This document shows positions 6,507 to 7,698 of a stretch of DNA of 7,698 bases, piece by piece. The stretch's first letter is position 1; each line of letters begins with the position of its first letter. Location: the NCBI GenBank assembly GCA_035540955.1, contig DATLFP010000198.1, forward strand, positions 1 through 7,698. Direction: 5' to 3'. A program made the position numbers and the translations under genes. Source of the DNA: DATLFP01 sp035540955 (lineage in GTDB: Bacteria; Actinomycetota; Acidimicrobiia; Acidimicrobiales; CADCSY01). The notes under the pieces were generated by a model. The model was not told the origin of the DNA. It did no database searches and was given only the letters and a program-made list of their open reading frames with translations.

Positions 6507-6517
6507 TTCCCTTCTCC
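6507..6517 (-). promoter_or_regulatory. Strong ribosome binding site fixing the start of the small WxL-like gene
   Basis: On the minus strand GGAGAAGGGAA lies six bases before the ATG at 6500, with the AAGGG core eight bases away. It decides between this start and longer in-frame starts. It also marks this gene as translated by a normal leadered mRNA, unlike psuG and the SDR gene. Confidence 0.75.
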
Positions 6518-6688
6518 GTGGTGCATCGGTGGGGTGCGGTGTTGCGTTGGAGTGAGAGGAACACGACCGGGCCGTTGGCGTGAATGGCGAGAACAGATCA
6601 TTTGCGTCATGGCCGAAACGGGCTAGGCCACCGATGGTCCGGGCGTGGTCCACCGTGCCTTGACCCCGCCGGTACCATCACCGCGAAC

Positions 6689-6704
6689 CGGTTGGAACCA
6701 ACCG
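6689..6704. promoter_or_regulatory. Inverted repeat, possible operator
   Basis: CGGTTGGAACCAACCG consists of 7-base perfect inverted arms around an AA centre. It overlaps the smaller palindrome AACCGGTT (6686-6693), and GAACC is repeated at a 10-base spacing (6685 and 6695). It ends 8 bases before the ATG at 6713. The two-base centre makes an RNA hairpin unlikely, so a dimeric DNA-binding protein site is the better reading. No regulator gene is in view. Confidence 0.35.
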
Positions 6705-6712
6705 CTCATCGC

Positions 6713-7698
6713 ATGTGCCGCTTCTCCCCCCTGCTCCTCGCGCTGCTCGCCGCCGTGCTGCCGGCCACCGCCGCGTCGGCGCATACGGCGCCGAGCGACG
6801 ACGCCGCGGACGCGCCCGATGAGTCGCCGGTCGTGCACGACATCGTGTTCCCGGTCATCGGCGAGGTCACCTACACCGACACCTTCGGGGCACCACGCGG
6901 GTCAGGCCGGACGCACGAGGGCCAGGACATCATGGGCGAGAAGATGCTCCCGCTCGTCGCCGCCGACGCCGGGGTGCTGGCCATCGTCACCTGGCCTGAG
7001 CCGTCCTACGGGTACTACATCCGGCTCGTCGCCGACGACGGGTGGACGTACTCCTATGTCCACATCAACAACGACACGCCGGGGACCGACGACAACGCCG
7101 CGGCGCGCAGCGACGTGTACGGGCCGGGGATCGTCGAGGGCGCTCGCGTCGAGCGCGGCCAGCTGCTCGGCTACCTGGGCGACAGCGGCAACGCCGAGCA
7201 CACCGCCCCCCACCTCCACTTCGAGATGCGCGATCCCGTCGGACGGGTGATCAACCCGATGGCGTCGCTCGACGCTGCCGAGCGACTCGACCAGCCCACC
7301 GGCTGGTCCGACGCCGAGCCGTCACCGATCCCGAGGCTCGCCGGGGTCGACCGGGTCGCGACCGCGATCGCCGTGTCGGCCCGGGGCTGGACCGGCGGCG
7401 CGGAGGAGGTCGTCCTCGCCGATGGTGCCTCCTACGCCGAGTCGTTGCCGGCCGCCGTCCTGGCGGCCAAGCTCGGCGGCCCGCTGCTGCTCGAGACCGG
7501 CGCTCGCCTGTCGGACGCCGTCGCCGCCGAGGTCGACCGCCTCGGCGCGCGGCGGGTGACCGTGATCGGCTCGGTGGCGAGCGCGGTCGACGCCGACCTG
7601 GTGGCCGCCGGACGGACCGTCCGGCGGGTGGGAGCTCCCGGCGACCCGGTGGCGACCGCGGCCGCGGTGGCCGGCGAGGTGGGCGGAGCGGGCGGGGC
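6713..7698 (+). CDS. Secreted M23 (LytM-type) peptidase with CWB2 wall-binding repeats, 3'-truncated by window edge
   Basis: The frame from ATG 6713 is open for 328 codons to the end of the window. A signal peptide (1-23, ending ASA before HTAP) predicts export. Residues 42-187 are an M23 metallopeptidase domain: H68-x3-D72 (THEGQD), His117 in YSYVHIN, and the HxH motif H167-L-H169 in APHLHFE. All zinc ligands and the catalytic His are therefore present, so it is probably an active peptidoglycan endopeptidase. From about 206, RLAGVDRVATAIAVS starts a CWB2 (PF04122) cell-wall-binding repeat, with VVLADGASYAESLPA, GGPLLL and VTVIGSVASAV following its pattern. A second repeat begins near 305 (RVGAPGDPVATAAAVA). 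CWB2 usually occurs as three repeats, so more should follow outside the window. It is divergent from the WxL-like operon. No clear ribosome binding site precedes the ATG. Confidence 0.9.
   Translation, partial: MCRFSPLLLALLAAVLPATAASAHTAPSDDAADAPDESPVVHDIVFPVIGEVTYTDTFGAPRGSGRTHEGQDIMGEKMLPLVAADAGVLAIVTWPEPSYGYYIRLVADDGWTYSYVHINNDTPGTDDNAAARSDVYGPGIVEGARVERGQLLGYLGDSGNAEHTAPHLHFEMRDPVGRVINPMASLDAAERLDQPTGWSDAEPSPIPRLAGVDRVATAIAVSARGWTGGAEEVVLADGASYAESLPAAVLAAKLGGPLLLETGARLSDAVAAEVDRLGARRVTVIGSVASAVDADLVAAGRTVRRVGAPGDPVATAAAVAGEVGGAGG

Larger units (their letters stand above)
6501..6712. other. Divergent promoter region between WxL-like operon and M23-CWB2 gene
   Basis: These 212 bases lie between two head-to-head transcription units. 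Toward the left gene there is a strong ribosome binding site but no -10/-35 pair I trust. Toward the right gene, TACCAT at 6673-6678 is a possible -10 that would give a 5' leader of about 28 bases; TTGACC at 6660-6665 is too close to it (7 bases) to be its -35. An inverted repeat at 6689-6704 lies between this box and the right-hand start. Small ORFs exist here on both strands but have no signal peptide, ribosome binding site or family pattern. Confidence 0.45.

Noticed and set aside
5935..6564. Upstream extension of the second WxL-like gene to 431 residues
   Set aside because: The added part overlaps the first WxL-like gene in another frame and is Arg/His-rich; the signal peptide at 5934 marks the real start.
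6501..6653. 51-residue N-terminal extension of the small WxL-like protein
   Set aside because: It would bury the signal peptide internally and ignore the strong ribosome binding site at 6507-6517.
6426..6838. Two small convergent open frames meeting at a CTAG (6623-6626)
   Set aside because: It mimics the shared-stop junctions, but both frames are low-complexity, overlap real genes or promoter DNA, and lack ribosome binding sites.

Overview
This is a 7.7 kb chromosomal window from a high-GC (roughly 70% by eye) Gram-positive bacterium, almost certainly an actinomycete. The evidence is strong G/C third-position bias, GTG starts, leaderless-type promoters (TANNNT about 7-8 nt before the start codon), a CWB2 cell-wall-binding repeat protein and a multifunctional-enzyme-type SDR. 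Acidimicrobiia or a relative is my guess, at low confidence. I see no rRNA, tRNA, CRISPR array, insertion sequence or phage gene.

Layout. The left half (1-4225) holds four metabolic or housekeeping genes in alternating orientation: psuG (minus), a membrane-anchored DUF4015 glycoside-hydrolase-like protein (plus), a DinB-superfamily protein (minus), and a short-chain dehydrogenase (plus). They are packed very tightly. The convergent pairs GH-like/DinB and SDR/DUF916 each overlap by 4 nt, with both stop codons read from one CTAG palindrome. A third CTAG forms the psuG stop at the left edge.

The right half (4222-7698) is a cell-envelope locus. A three-gene minus-strand operon reads, in transcription order, small secreted WxL-like protein, second secreted WxL-like protein with a Thr-rich linker, and a membrane-anchored DUF916/WxL-interacting-type protein. 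Diverging from it across a 212-bp promoter region is a secreted M23 (LytM-type) peptidase fused to CWB2 repeats, truncated by the window edge.

How they may work together. In Firmicutes, WxL proteins coat the wall and partner with membrane-anchored DUF916/DUF3324 proteins. The same gene set appears here, but the WxL signature is eroded: the C-terminal Trp-x-Leu position reads T-H-S-V-A in both paralogues. The head-to-head M23-CWB2 gene adds a second wall-binding and wall-cutting module. This actinobacterial WxL-like/DUF916 surface system is the most interesting part of the window. The other genes look ordinary, apart from the unknown substrate of the GH-like protein.
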